A DNA stretch of 64,000 bases from Glutamicibacter arilaitensis Re117. GTDB lineage: Bacteria; Actinomycetota; Actinomycetes; Actinomycetales; Micrococcaceae. Shown here piece by piece: positions 19,046-27,585 of the stretch. Numbering within the stretch: position 1 is the first letter of the stretch; the number at the start of each line of letters is the position of its first letter. The DNA lies in assembly GCF_000197735.1 (NCBI RefSeq), contig NC_014550.1, forward strand, positions 496,001 through 560,000, in the 5' to 3' direction. The translations under genes and the position numbers were made by a program. The notes under the pieces are model-generated. The model made no database searches. It was not told where the DNA came from and saw nothing but the letters and a program-made list of their open reading frames with translations.

Positions 19046-19588
19046 ATGGCTATCGGCGCGACTATACACACCTTTGAAGTTCAACTTGCTGATGTAGATC
19101 GTGGGGTTTACGAGGATCTTTCGTTGCGTGTTGCGCAGCATCCCTCGGAAACCGATGCCTACATGGTCACCCGGGTGCTGGCCTACTGCCTCGAATTGGA
19201 AGAAGGCATCGCATTCTCTGCCGGAGGCGTTTCCACCGGGGAGGAGCCAGCCATTCTGGTCAAGGACCTCACCGGACTCATTACCGCTTGGATCGAAGTA
19301 GGCGCTCCGGACGCGCAACGTCTGCATTTGGGCAGCAAGCGCGCCGATCGTGCCGCTGTCTATACGCACCGCGACCCCGCCAAGCTGCTGGCCACCTGGC
19401 GCGGAAAAACCATTCACCGTTCGCAGGATATCGTGGTGCGTTCTTTCGACTCCAAGTTCATCGACGCCGCCGCGCAAGCGCTGACTCGCCGGAATACCAT
19501 GTCCCTGTCGGTAACCGAAGGCCAGATCTATCTTGAGCTGAACGGGACGAATTTGGAAACACAGATCAGCACGCATGAGATTGAGTAG
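19046..19588 (+). CDS. YaeQ family protein
   Basis: 180 residues, full length for the family. The opening MAIGATIHTFEVQLADVDRGVYEDLSLRVAQHPSE and the block GKTIHRSQDIVVRSFDSKF are typical YaeQ. YaeQ has a PD-(D/E)XK nuclease-like fold; its role is unproven (E. coli YaeQ was linked to RfaH-like suppression). The ribosome site is weak. The gene stands alone between narK and the phosphodiesterase. Confidence 0.88.
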   Translation: MAIGATIHTFEVQLADVDRGVYEDLSLRVAQHPSETDAYMVTRVLAYCLELEEGIAFSAGGVSTGEEPAILVKDLTGLITAWIEVGAPDAQRLHLGSKRADRAAVYTHRDPAKLLATWRGKTIHRSQDIVVRSFDSKFIDAAAQALTRRNTMSLSVTEGQIYLELNGTNLETQISTHEIE

Positions 19589-19648
19589 AAAAGCTTAATC
19601 TCTGATTCAACTGAGAGTGAGCTCGCTGTCACCAGCGTGCAGAAGCAT

Positions 19649-19675
19649 CGTCGGTGTCCACCAATGACACCGACG
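19649..19675 (+). promoter_or_regulatory. Hairpin just upstream of the phosphodiesterase start
   Basis: A perfect 10-bp stem, CGTCGGTGTC and GACACCGACG, with a 7-base loop ends 10 bases before the ATG at 19686 and overlaps the place where the ribosome binds. No T tract follows, so it is more likely to affect translation or mRNA stability than to terminate the yaeQ transcript. Confidence 0.45.
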
Positions 19676-19685
19676 GAAGTGCTCC

Positions 19686-20762
19686 ATGAAACTGCGCAAT
19701 ATCACTTTTGGCACAGCAACCCTGGCTTTGGCCGTCACCATGGCAATGCCGGCTGTCGCCGCCCAGATCGAACCAACCGGCGCTGACCCGCTGCTGATCG
19801 GCCACCGCGGAGCTGCAGGCGTGGCACCGGAGAACACGCTTCCTGCAATCAAGGCAGGCAGCCAGTCCGGCGCCGAATTCACCGAAATCGACGTGCAGCT
19901 GTCCAAGGACGGGGTTCCGTTCATCTTCCACGATTCCACCGCATCGCGCACCACGAACATCGCCGAGGTTTTCCCTGAACGCGTGGACGACCCCATCACA
20001 TCGTTCACTTGGGACGAACTGCAGCAGCTCGATGCCGGCTCATACTTCTCAGAGGAGTTCGAAGGAACCAAGATCCCGCATTTCGATGAGGTTCCAGGCG
20101 CTCTGACCGATGACACCGGCGTCTTCATCGAGATCAAGGATCCAGCCAAGTCCCCAGGGGTGGAAAAGCTGGTTGCCGACGCATTGGCTCAGAATCCTGA
20201 ATGGAAGGAGCTTGCCGACGCGAACAAGATCGAGGTGCTTGGTTTCGACGCCGTGTCCAACCAGCGCTTTGCCCAGATCGCTCCGGAAGTTCCACTCCAG
20301 CAGCTATCCGGCACGGTTCCGTCCGTTGCGGAACTGGCCAACTACGCCAGCTATGCGGACTCCTTCGGCACGAGCTACCGCACGCTTGATGCGGCCGGTG
20401 CACAGCGTGTGAAAGACGCAGGCTTGGGCCTTGGCGTCTATACCGTGAACGCCGACGCGGCAGCTGACGAAGCGCTGGCCCTGGGCGTCGAGCGAATCAC
20501 CGGGGACTTCCCGCAGCAGATCAACCGCCACCTGGATGGCCAGAAGATCTTCCCAGCCAATAATGGCGTGATCATTGCCGACTCCATCAACGATGTTCCA
20601 GGCAGCGACACGACCCCTGAGAAGGGTGAACACGTCATTCTGGAGAATACCGGCAAGCGCACCATTGATGTCAGCGGAAACATTCTTCGCGATGCAGCCA
20701 ATAACATCTTGGAAATCGGCGAAGGCTACGAGCTTGAGCCAGGCCAGAAACTGCGCGTTTAG
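19686..20762 (+). CDS. Secreted glycerophosphodiester phosphodiesterase, cut short by an amber codon before its last domain ends
   Basis: 358 residues: signal peptide (MKLRNITFGTATLALAVTMAMPAVAA), then a GDPD catalytic domain with LIGHRGAAGVAPENTLPAIKAG and FTEIDVQLSKDGVPFIFHD, hydrolysing glycerophosphodiesters to glycerol-3-phosphate and an alcohol. After about residue 285 a lamin-tail-like (LTD) domain begins (VIIADSINDVPG, HVILENTGKRTIDVSG). A TAG at 20760 stops translation after KLRV, but the same frame continues for 41 codons (SGPGTKSEDAFYVDGAG..., LNNGGDSLALWDAKGKL) to a TAG at 20886, the natural end of the LTD. A single Tyr-to-stop change explains it. The catalytic part is intact. Confidence 0.88.
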   Translation: MKLRNITFGTATLALAVTMAMPAVAAQIEPTGADPLLIGHRGAAGVAPENTLPAIKAGSQSGAEFTEIDVQLSKDGVPFIFHDSTASRTTNIAEVFPERVDDPITSFTWDELQQLDAGSYFSEEFEGTKIPHFDEVPGALTDDTGVFIEIKDPAKSPGVEKLVADALAQNPEWKELADANKIEVLGFDAVSNQRFAQIAPEVPLQQLSGTVPSVAELANYASYADSFGTSYRTLDAAGAQRVKDAGLGLGVYTVNADAAADEALALGVERITGDFPQQINRHLDGQKIFPANNGVIIADSINDVPGSDTTPEKGEHVILENTGKRTIDVSGNILRDAANNILEIGEGYELEPGQKLRV

Positions 20763-20888
20763 TCGGGCCCTGGCACCAAAAGCGAGGATGCGTTCTACGT
20801 TGATGGCGCTGGCATCCTGAACAACGGCGGCGACTCGCTGGCGCTGTGGGATGCCAAGGGCAAGCTCGCAGATACTTTCGCGAACTAG
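20763..20888 (+). pseudogene. Lost C-terminal 41 codons of the lamin-tail domain
   Basis: In-frame continuation of the phosphodiesterase past the TAG at 20760-20762, ending at TAG 20886-20888. It carries the typical end of a lamin-tail domain: G-T near the start, then NNGGDSLALWDAKGKLADTF, which in the family reads as N-GD-a-L-d-G. It is not translated unless the TAG is read through. Confidence 0.75.
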
Positions 20889-20901
20889 TTCCAGGCAAAG
20901 C

Positions 20902-20934
20902 AAAACCCCGGGAATCATTGATTCCCGGGGTTTT
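20902..20934 (+). terminator. Rho-independent terminator
   Basis: A 16-bp inverted repeat, AAAACCCCGGGAATCA and TGATTCCCGGGGTTTT, with a T run, 14 bases after the natural end of the phosphodiesterase reading frame. Its position supports 20888 as the ancestral gene end. Confidence 0.85.
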
Positions 20935-21033
20935 CTTGGCGGTGACGGGTACAACAATCCCCACGATTTGAATGATCCTGGCGATTGTTGCCAAGTCTTT
21001 TTGAAATTCAAGAGTCGTAAGACCGGAAGAAGA

Positions 21034-21306
21034 CTATTTTCCTCGGCCTTCTACCGCGCGGACTGCTTCAACCAGGGACGCGCTTGGATTCGACTTTCTA
21101 TAGTCGCGGATTTGCTTGATTTCATTTTTCGAATGTTTTGTCGAGCCCCGTTCAGGGCCCTGAGCGTTTGTGGCTGTCGACGGTAAAAGCAAAACCAACA
21201 ATGCGGCTACCGCGAGCCCTGCAGCAATTTGCCACGCGCTCATAACCAATGCAACGGTAGCCAAAATTGATAAAGTGGCCGATCCGAAGAGACGAAAATT
21301 CTTCAT
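21034..21306 (-). CDS. Small membrane protein of unknown function
   Basis: 90 residues: two hydrophobic segments (about 8-23 and 25-42) and a charged C-terminal half with HSKNEIKQIRDYRKSNPSASLVEAVRAVEG. I do not recognise a family. An AAGGAACTGAAAG-type ribosome site precedes the ATG. It lies just downstream of the frameshifted secreted-protein gene on the same strand in an AT-richer patch, so the pair may be co-transcribed; an immunity or accessory role is speculative. Confidence 0.55.
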   Translation of the reverse strand: MKNFRLFGSATLSILATVALVMSAWQIAAGLAVAALLVLLLPSTATNAQGPERGSTKHSKNEIKQIRDYRKSNPSASLVEAVRAVEGRGK

Positions 21307-21348
21307 CTTTCAGTTCCTTCCGGTTGTGTCATTAGTGTAGGAGGCGGG

Positions 21349-21911
21349 CTATTTCCACACTTTAGGGCAAGCGCCAACGATTCCTGGGATTCCCGCAAGC
21401 TCTGCAACTAGTGAAGCAAGGGCCGTGACGGCAGCCTCACCCTTTTCGGCTGCGGTTCCAGCCCCGACGAGTAGTTTGGCAGATTTCCAAACACCGCCTA
21501 ATTCTTTGATGAGCGCTTTTATCCTTATGAGCTTCACAGCAGGTACAGCGAACCCAAGTACCGCTGTTCCAAGAGCTTGAGCGCATTTCGCAGTGTTGCC
21601 CCAGTCGATTCCGGCCGCCTGCGCTAGCTCGAATTTCGAAGAATTGTTCTGCTCCGCAACGTTTACTGAGTTGAGATACTGTTCCAGAGCCTTGTCAGAA
21701 ACTAAGGCGGAGTCGGGAATTTCTTCCATGACTTCCAGCATGTCGACCACTTCGGAAAATCTGATTCTTGAGGGTCTGTGATGGCTTGGGGTGCGGTCGT
21801 TGACAATGTTTCTTGGGTGCTCGCCGAAGCTGGTGTGACTATTCCAAATGCTGCGAAGGCCAAACTCACGACAACGGTACAGGCGATTGAAGCTTTAAAA
21901 TTTCTTGCCAT
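21349..21911 (-). pseudogene. Small secreted protein of unknown function, frameshifted
   Basis: About 187 codons after repair. The ATG at 21911 starts a signal peptide (MARNFKASIACTVVVSLAFAAFG, then TPASAS). The frame breaks at the A4 run 21756-21759 (TTTT on the coding strand): one more T joins ...DPQESDF to SEVVDMLEVMEEIPDS. The mature part has an acidic segment, then a hydrophobic Gly/Ala-rich half (LGTAVLGFAVPAVKLI; LVGAGTAAEKGEAAVTALASLVAEL) ending GACPKVWK with two cysteines overall. I recognise no family; a bacteriocin- or toxin-like role is only a guess from the amphipathic, glycine-rich tail. Confidence 0.6.
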
Positions 21912-22343
21912 TTGAAGACCTTTTAATTCGTGTGCTCTATCTGTGGCATCGGAGCAATGCTGCACTCCCCAGCGAGGTGGAGGGGCAGTCCGCCAACGAT
22001 GATCCGCAAATCTTAGAACAATTTAAAACCGTAGTTGCGAGAAATAGGGCAAGTCAACCATTTAATCCGCATACTTTAGTAGGAGGGGGGTGCGCGATCA
22101 GAGCAATTTCTGTGTCACCTTCACTACAAAATCTCAGGGGAACTAGAGCGCAAGGCGAGGTCGCAGAGAGTTCGCCCATGGAATCAGCCAGAATAGATGT
22201 TGCCCACTGACGAATCTGATGCAGGAGCATATAAGACGGCCTCAATGAATACCTTCTCGGATTCTTGTTGCACGACCGGTCGTTCGGGGTATGGCAAAGA
22301 CCCCGAAGTCCTTGATAATTCAAGGGCTCCGGGGCCTTGGCTC
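21912..22343. other. AT-richer intergenic region
   Basis: 432 bases between the secreted-protein gene and tRNA-Ser. I see no supportable gene. It should hold the promoter of the minus-strand secreted-protein gene; near its right end is the tRNA terminator. Confidence 0.5.
22301..22334 (-). terminator. Terminator of tRNA-Ser(CGA)
   Basis: Imperfect stem of CCCCGAAGTCCTTGA against TCAAGGGCTCCGGGG with a short AT loop, starting about 10 bases past the tRNA 3' end on the minus strand. Confidence 0.55.
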
Positions 22344-22434
22344 TGGCGGTGACGGTGGGATTTGAACCCACGGTACGGGGTTACCGTACACAACATTTCG
22401 AGTGTTGCACCTTCGGCCGCTCGGACACGTCACC
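22344..22434 (-). tRNA. tRNA-Ser (anticodon CGA)
   Basis: On the minus strand: acceptor stem GGTGACG paired with CGTCACC, long variable arm (class II), anticodon stem CAACA/TGTTG with loop CTCGAAA, so anticodon CGA reading UCG. Discriminator G and an encoded CCA are present (22344-22347), unlike the other tRNAs in this window. Confidence 0.95.
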
Positions 22435-22528
22435 AGACCTGATAACTCTATAACGAACATCAGGTGAAAACAAAAACGGGAGCCGGATTTTTGGCCTGAA
22501 GTGTTCCGAAACACATCAAAGCCGGAAA

Positions 22529-23005
22529 TTAGGCTCGCTTGCCGCGGAAGAACTCACGCAGCAGCTCTGCGCACTCCTCTTCCTTCACCCGCGAGTAGAC
22601 CTCGACCCAGTGGTTCAGCCGAGGTTCCCGGACGATATCGAAGACCGAGCCGCATGCTCCGGCCTTCTCGTCCCAGGCGCCGAAGACCAGCTTGGGGATG
22701 CGCGAGAGCACGATGGCCCCGGCGCACATGGCACAGGGCTCGAGTGTCACCACCAGCGTGCAGTCCGAGAGCCGCCAGCCGTCATCTTCGCCTTTGGCTT
22801 CCAGAGCCTTGACGGCGTTGCGGATGGCAACCACTTCGGCATGGGCCGTGGGGTCGTTGCCTGCCTCGCGCTCGTTGCGGCCGGTGGCCAGAACTTCGCC
22901 GGCGGGGGAGAGGATGACTGCGCCGATGGGCACGTCATCGGTGGCTAGCGCCGCGCGCGCTTCGGCCAGAGCCAGGTCCATCCAGGTTTCAAATTCGTGC
23001 ACCAT
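22529..23005 (-). CDS. tadA: tRNA-specific adenosine deaminase TadA
   Basis: 158 residues. Zn-dependent deaminase that turns A34 of tRNA-Arg(ACG) into inosine so one tRNA can read CGU, CGC and CGA. The catalytic motifs are HAEVVAIRNA (His ligand and Glu) and PCAMCAGAIVLSRI (two Cys ligands). Its substrate tRNA-Arg(ACG) is encoded twice in this window, at 43.3 and 44.2 kb. It lies upstream of tRNA-Ser on the same strand. Confidence 0.95.
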   Translation of the reverse strand: MVHEFETWMDLALAEARAALATDDVPIGAVILSPAGEVLATGRNEREAGNDPTAHAEVVAIRNAVKALEAKGEDDGWRLSDCTLVVTLEPCAMCAGAIVLSRIPKLVFGAWDEKAGACGSVFDIVREPRLNHWVEVYSRVKEEECAELLREFFRGKRA

Positions 23006-23174
23006 AGTATTTTCACTTTACGTGTTTTTCCTTGTCCGCAGGGCCGTTCCAGTGTGGTGCACCGCGCACTGTGCAGAAGTTTGCTGTTTCGTTGGGCACA
23101 CCAGAGTGATTTAAGGGCGGGAAAACGGGGATTTCTCTCGAGTTGGGCGAGGCGGTGCTGATAGATTTCTACTT

Positions 23175-23822
23175 ATGCGCGTACAGGTAGTCGACCACCC
23201 ACTGGTGGCACACAAGGTTTCGGTTCTTCGTGATAAGAACACCCCATCCTCCATTTTCCGCCAGCTGACCGATGAGCTGGTCACGCTGCTGGCATATGAG
23301 GCCACTCGCGAGGTGAAGACCGAAAGCGTCCAGGTGCAGACTCCGGTTGCCACCACTATCGGTACCGCCATCGCCAAGCCAACCCCGCTGGTAGTGCCAA
23401 TCCTGCGTGCTGGCCTGGGCATGCTCGAAGGCATGACCCGTCTGGTTCCAACCGCAGAGGTTGGCTTCCTGGGCATGGCCCGCAATGAGGAAACCCTCGA
23501 CATCATTACCTACGCCGACCGCGTGCCAAACGATCTGACCGGCCGCCAGGTCTTCGTGCTCGACCCGATGCTGGCCACCGGCGGCACCTTGGCTGAAGCC
23601 ATCAAGTTCATCTTCGACCGCGGCGCAGATTCGGTGACTTGCATCTGCCTCATCGCGGCTCCTGAGGGCGTTGCCCGCCTGGAAGAAATCCACGGCGATG
23701 ACGATCGCGTGCACGTGGTGCTCGCGAACCTGGACGAGAAGCTCAACGAAAAGTCCTACATCATCCCAGGTCTGGGCGATGCCGGTGACCGTCTTTACGG
23801 TGTAACCCCGCCGATTGCCTAA
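23175..23822 (+). CDS. upp: Uracil phosphoribosyltransferase
   Basis: 215 residues, normal UPRTase length. It makes UMP from uracil and PRPP for pyrimidine salvage. Family blocks: [14 protein letters not shown], the PRPP loop [15 protein letters not shown] and the C-terminal uracil-binding [15 protein letters not shown]. There is no good ribosome site next to the ATG, so a leaderless transcript is possible. Confidence 0.97.
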   Translation: MRVQVVDHPLVAHKVSVLRDKNTPSSIFRQLTDELVTLLAYEATREVKTESVQVQTPVATTIGTAIAKPTPLVVPILRAGLGMLEGMTRLVPTAEVGFLGMARNEETLDIITYADRVPNDLTGRQVFVLDPMLATGGTLAEAIKFIFDRGADSVTCICLIAAPEGVARLEEIHGDDDRVHVVLANLDEKLNEKSYIIPGLGDAGDRLYGVTPPIA

Positions 23823-23847
23823 CTGGCAAAGATGCGATGTGCCCAAG

Positions 23848-23871
23848 GGCTGCGGTGATTACACCGCAGCC
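23848..23871. terminator. Bidirectional terminator between upp and the sensor kinase gene
   Basis: A perfect 10-bp stem (GGCTGCGGTG / CACCGCAGCC, loop ATTA) lies between convergent genes and runs into the last codons of the kinase gene. CTTT follows on the plus strand. Confidence 0.6.
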
Positions 23872-25370
23872 TTTGGCATTTCTTCAGCGATTTCCGGATC
23901 GATCAGCGGCAAGCGGACCTCGAAGACCGTGTCACCTGGTTTGGATGCCACGGTGATCTTGCCGCCATGGGCTTCGACGATGCTCTTGGCGATCGGCAAG
24001 CCCAAGCCGGTAGTGCCATCGGAGCCTGAGCGGGCCTTGTCAGCACGGGTGAAACGCTCAAAGACTCGTGGCAGGAATTCCGGTGCGATGCCTTCTCCGG
24101 TGTCGTGCACCCTCAGGATTGCTTCATCGGTCTGATCATCCTGGTCCACCGACACCGTGACAGTGTTTCCGGCAGTGGTGTGCTTGCGGGCGTTGGCCAG
24201 GAGATTGGTGATTACCCGACGCAGGGAGGCTGAATCAGCATGGATGATGGTCTGCGGCGTCCGGCAGTCGAAAATCCAGTGATGGTCGCTGGCGGTGAGC
24301 TTGAAGTCTTCAGTGATATCCGCAGTCAGTTCGCACAAGTCCACTTCACTGCGTTTGAAGGCATTCTCTTCGTCCAAGCGAGCCAGGAGCAATAGGCTTT
24401 CCACCAGCGAGCTCATGCGCGCGCTTTGCTGCAGTACCCGGTCCACCGAGCGTTGTCCGTCGGGGGAGAAGTGCTCGGTAGCCGAGAGCAGCTCGGTGTA
24501 GCCGCGGATCGCTGAAAGCGGGGTGCGCAGCTCGTGCGAAGCGTCGGCGACAAACTGGCGCATCTGGGCTTGGGACTTTTCGCGGGAGGTCAGTGCGGTT
24601 GAGACATTGCTGATCATCGCGTTCAACGCATTGCCGACATTGCCCACTTCCGTGCCGGGAATTGCATCTTGTGCAGGCACTCGCTGGGCTAGATCCACCT
24701 TGCCTGAATCAAGTTCTTCTGCAGCAACCGAAGCAGCCACCGTAGCCACGCGTTTCAGCGAAGCCAGCGAGCGTGAGATCAGCCAGGAACCAGCCAAACC
24801 GGCACCGGCAATCAGGATCAACGCAATGAACAGCGTTAGCCAAGCCATGCCGCGCAAGGCCAGATCGGTGCTGTGCAAGGGCAGGCCGACAATCAAAATG
24901 CCGTTGGAACCTGAATCCTTGACGGCGACCAGATAGTAGTCGCCCACGGTCAAATGCGCGCGAACCGGCTTGAACGGCCCGCCTTCACGCAGCGTGCTCA
25001 GCTCAAGATCCACCATCGGGATGGCGTCTTCCTGGCTCAGCTGTTCCAAGACGCCGGTGCGTTCATCGAGCACACCGCCGTTGAAGACATACTTGTCGAC
25101 GAAGCGGGCGGTCAGCGTGCCGGCGGCTTGGCCGGGAGCATCAAGCCGAGAGTTCACCGCTGGCGCGCCCTGCGAATAATTCAGGGCGCGTTCGGTGGCC
25201 AGGCGCAGCTGGCTGTTGAGCTGGTCCATCAAGGTCTGGCGCATGCCGGCGTTATAGAGCAGGCCGAGCAAGACGGACACAGCGGTTACCGAGGTCAGCA
25301 GGATGAGCAGCAGCTTGCGCTGGAGCGCATGCGGAGAGCTCACCTTGGTATTCGGGGAGAAGAAACTCAT
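23859..25370 (-). CDS. Two-component sensor histidine kinase (HAMP, HisKA, HATPase)
   Basis: 503 residues: membrane spans near 20-42 and 178-200 bracket an extracytoplasmic sensor of about 130 residues; then a HAMP linker, phosphoacceptor FVADASHELRTPLSAIRG, and the catalytic domain with NLLANARKHT (N box), HDTGEGI (G1) and GTTGLGLPIAKSIVEAHGG (G2). The ATG overlaps the stop of the response-regulator gene (4 bases), so they form one operon. It resembles actinobacterial TrcS/CseC-type kinases; the stimulus is unknown. Confidence 0.94.
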   Translation of the reverse strand: MSFFSPNTKVSSPHALQRKLLLILLTSVTAVSVLLGLLYNAGMRQTLMDQLNSQLRLATERALNYSQGAPAVNSRLDAPGQAAGTLTARFVDKYVFNGGVLDERTGVLEQLSQEDAIPMVDLELSTLREGGPFKPVRAHLTVGDYYLVAVKDSGSNGILIVGLPLHSTDLALRGMAWLTLFIALILIAGAGLAGSWLISRSLASLKRVATVAASVAAEELDSGKVDLAQRVPAQDAIPGTEVGNVGNALNAMISNVSTALTSREKSQAQMRQFVADASHELRTPLSAIRGYTELLSATEHFSPDGQRSVDRVLQQSARMSSLVESLLLLARLDEENAFKRSEVDLCELTADITEDFKLTASDHHWIFDCRTPQTIIHADSASLRRVITNLLANARKHTTAGNTVTVSVDQDDQTDEAILRVHDTGEGIAPEFLPRVFERFTRADKARSGSDGTTGLGLPIAKSIVEAHGGKITVASKPGDTVFEVRLPLIDPEIAEEMPKAAV

Positions 25371-26107
25371 GCCGCCGGCTTCAATACGTAGCCGACGCCA
25401 CGCACGGTATGGATCATGGGTTCTGCATCAACATCGATCTTCTTGCGCAGGTAGGAGATATACAGCTCGACGATGTTGGCCTGGCCATCAAAGTCGTAGT
25501 GCCATACGTTATCCAGGATCTGCGACTTGGAAACCACGCGGCGGGCGTTGTTCATCAGGTAGCTGAGCAGATCGAATTCGGTGGCGGTCAGCGAAATCTC
25601 GCGGCCTGCCCGGGAGACATCATGCGAGTCCGTATTCAGCACCAGGTCACCAACGACCAATTCGGCGGAGTCGGCGGTGGCCGCGCCGGAACGTTCCACC
25701 AGGCGGTGCAAGCGGATCAGGACCTCTTCGAGGCTGAAGGGCTTGGCCACGTAATCGTCAGCTCCGGCGCCCAAGCCTTCGATGCGATCTTCCACCGCGT
25801 CCTTGGCGGTGAGGAACAGAACCGGGATTTCGGGGAAATGGGTGCGTACCTTGCGCAGGACCTCGGGGCCGTCAAAGCCTGGCAGCATCCAGTCCAGCAC
25901 CAGAACATCTGGAGCCAATGAGCGGGCGGTAGCTACGGCCTCTGGTCCGTCGTGGGCCATTGTGGCTTCCCAGCCCAGCATGCGGGTTCCCATGGCGACC
26001 AATTCCGCAAGCGAAGGTTCATCATCGACCACCAGAACTTTGATTGCTGTGCCATCGGGATGGGTTAGTCGAGGCAGCTGCGAAGGGGAAAATCGAGATT
26101 CATTCAT
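25367..26107 (-). CDS. OmpR/PhoB-family response regulator
   Basis: 246 residues: receiver domain (IKVLVVDDEPSLAELV with acidic pocket, phospho-Asp in DVLVLDWMLPGFDGPEVL, Thr in VLFLTAKD, Lys in YVAKPFSLEEV) and C-terminal winged helix (LTATEFDLLSYLMNNARRVVSKSQIL, then VWHYDFDGQANIVELYISYLRKKI). The ATG at 26107 follows AGGAGAAG and was preferred to an in-frame start at 26224. Partner of the kinase downstream; it may also bind its own upstream region. Confidence 0.95.
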   Translation of the reverse strand: MNESRFSPSQLPRLTHPDGTAIKVLVVDDEPSLAELVAMGTRMLGWEATMAHDGPEAVATARSLAPDVLVLDWMLPGFDGPEVLRKVRTHFPEIPVLFLTAKDAVEDRIEGLGAGADDYVAKPFSLEEVLIRLHRLVERSGAATADSAELVVGDLVLNTDSHDVSRAGREISLTATEFDLLSYLMNNARRVVSKSQILDNVWHYDFDGQANIVELYISYLRKKIDVDAEPMIHTVRGVGYVLKPAA

Positions 26108-26721
26108 GTATTCAGCTTCTCCTATTGCCTTGGGCCGAGAATATGTTTTAGCTGTGTGCCAGCTATGACTGCAAGTCGATTTTATGCGGGAGAAACCCGA
26201 ACCGATAGTGGTTAATTTGGTCAACCCCGAGTAAGGGCGAATGTTTGGAGTGTGGACGGTCTATAGCGCTGAATGGATATTCGCACCTCGGAATGGAGTG
26301 GGCGCAATGTCCAGAATTCGGCAGATTGTTGAACATATTGTTTAGTTAAGCGCTTAGGTATTCAAGAATTGCCTAAAGTGTCTTATGTCACGTTTGGGAA
26401 GATGTGTCTCACTATGTGGACGCGGGCGTTCATTGTTACTTGCAAGTTGCCAATGTTACGAGGAAACTAGAGGTGTGAGTACGGCGCAGAACAGTAAAAG
26501 CAGTTCGAGAGTCATCCTCGAATTGTCCGGAATTGTTGCCAACGAATGCTCGGCGTCACCGGCCTGCAAGTCGAATTATGCGTGATTAGTAATTCCGAAT
26601 TTGGAAGACGGTGACGGGAAACCCAACTGCTGAACGTGGACGAAGGCCGCGAACAGCGCAAGCAAAACCCGAAGCATGAGCGCCAAACCACTTGGCCTTC
26701 GCACTAAAAGAGGAAAAGATT
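26108..26721. other. Long divergent intergenic region
   Basis: 614 bases between the response-regulator gene (minus) and the winged-helix gene (plus), AT-richer than its flanks. It must hold promoters for both. An imperfect dyad near 26347-26376 (TTAGGTATTC with GAATTGCCTAA) could be a regulator site. A short 66-codon frame at 26385-26585 has no ribosome site or recognisable features, so I do not call it. Confidence 0.45.
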
Positions 26722-27507
26722 ATGTCGGCTGGATCCGGATACGTCCACGTTTCAATTCGCAATGCACAGAACCGCGCAGCTGCTGCGCAGCGTGCAGCTT
26801 CTGGTAACTATGCTCCAGCGGGCTATCGCCCACTGCGCGCAGTTTCCACCGCTCATGAAACTCGTGAACCGATGCATTCGTCGACCACTGCTCCAGTGCA
26901 GTCAACTGGACAGCCAAGTACTGATACCTCCGCCCGAGGATTCGTGCTCTACGTGGGTTTGGATGAAACCACCGCGCAAGCACAGGGCACTTCGCTGGGC
27001 AAGCTGGCCACTCAGGTACGCGCTTTCTTGGCTACCTTGTCTCCGCAGGCGCAGACCCACGCTGCGGTAGCGCTGGCTCCAACCAGCGCGCAGGGTGATC
27101 CAATTGACGTCGTCCGCCAGGCCCTGGGCGACCCAACCGTATCGCGTCGTCCACGCGCCGAGGCTCGTCCATCGACCCCACGCCCATCGGGTGTGCTGAT
27201 CGACCTGTCGCGCCGCGAAGTGTACCTGGATGGCGAAACCCTGAACCTGACTTTCAAGGAATTCGAGCTGCTGAACTTCCTGGTGGAAAACGGCACCCGT
27301 ACCGTTGGCCGCGAAGAACTGCTGGAAAACCTGTGGCGCAATGCCGAAGAGGTCCCTAACGAGCGCACCATCGACGTGCACATCCGACGCCTGCGCTCCA
27401 AGCTGGGACGCCTGGCGAACACCGTACGCACCGTGCGCGGCCAGGGTTACCGCTTCTACGAGCACCCAGAAGTTGTCGTCTGGGCCGCCCCGGAATACTC
27501 CATCTAG
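26722..27507 (+). CDS. Orphan winged-helix (OmpR/PhoB-type) transcriptional regulator
   Basis: 261 residues. No receiver domain: the first 70 or so residues are low-complexity, 75-130 form an unassigned domain (FVLYVGLDETTAQ, LSPQAQTHAAVAL), and about 160-245 are a PhoB-type DNA-binding domain (LIDLSRREVYLDGETLNLTFKEFELLNFL, then RTIDVHIRRLRSKLG and VRGQGYRFY). The missing phosphorylation site means control by something other than a kinase. The ATG at 26722 after GAGGAAA was chosen over a TTG at 26692. Confidence 0.88.
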   Translation: MSAGSGYVHVSIRNAQNRAAAAQRAASGNYAPAGYRPLRAVSTAHETREPMHSSTTAPVQSTGQPSTDTSARGFVLYVGLDETTAQAQGTSLGKLATQVRAFLATLSPQAQTHAAVALAPTSAQGDPIDVVRQALGDPTVSRRPRAEARPSTPRPSGVLIDLSRREVYLDGETLNLTFKEFELLNFLVENGTRTVGREELLENLWRNAEEVPNERTIDVHIRRLRSKLGRLANTVRTVRGQGYRFYEHPEVVVWAAPEYSI

Positions 27508-27519
27508 CATCAGCGCATG

Positions 27520-27559
27520 GCGATGGCGGGTGAATCAAGTTCGGTTCACCCGCCATCGC
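27520..27559 (+). terminator. Strong hairpin after the winged-helix regulator gene
   Basis: A perfect 15-bp stem, GCGATGGCGGGTGAA against TTCACCCGCCATCGC, with a 10-base loop, starting 13 bases after the stop. Only a weak T run (TGTCTT) follows. Confidence 0.65.
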
Positions 27560-27585
27560 TGTCTTAGGCTGGGAGAATGAACACC

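Noticed and set aside
20304..21011. 235-codon minus-strand frame over the end of the phosphodiesterase gene
   Set aside because: Antisense to the GDPD and to its terminator; no support for expression.
26385..26585. Possible 66-residue gene in the long intergenic region
   Set aside because: No ribosome site, unusual composition, no recognisable domain.
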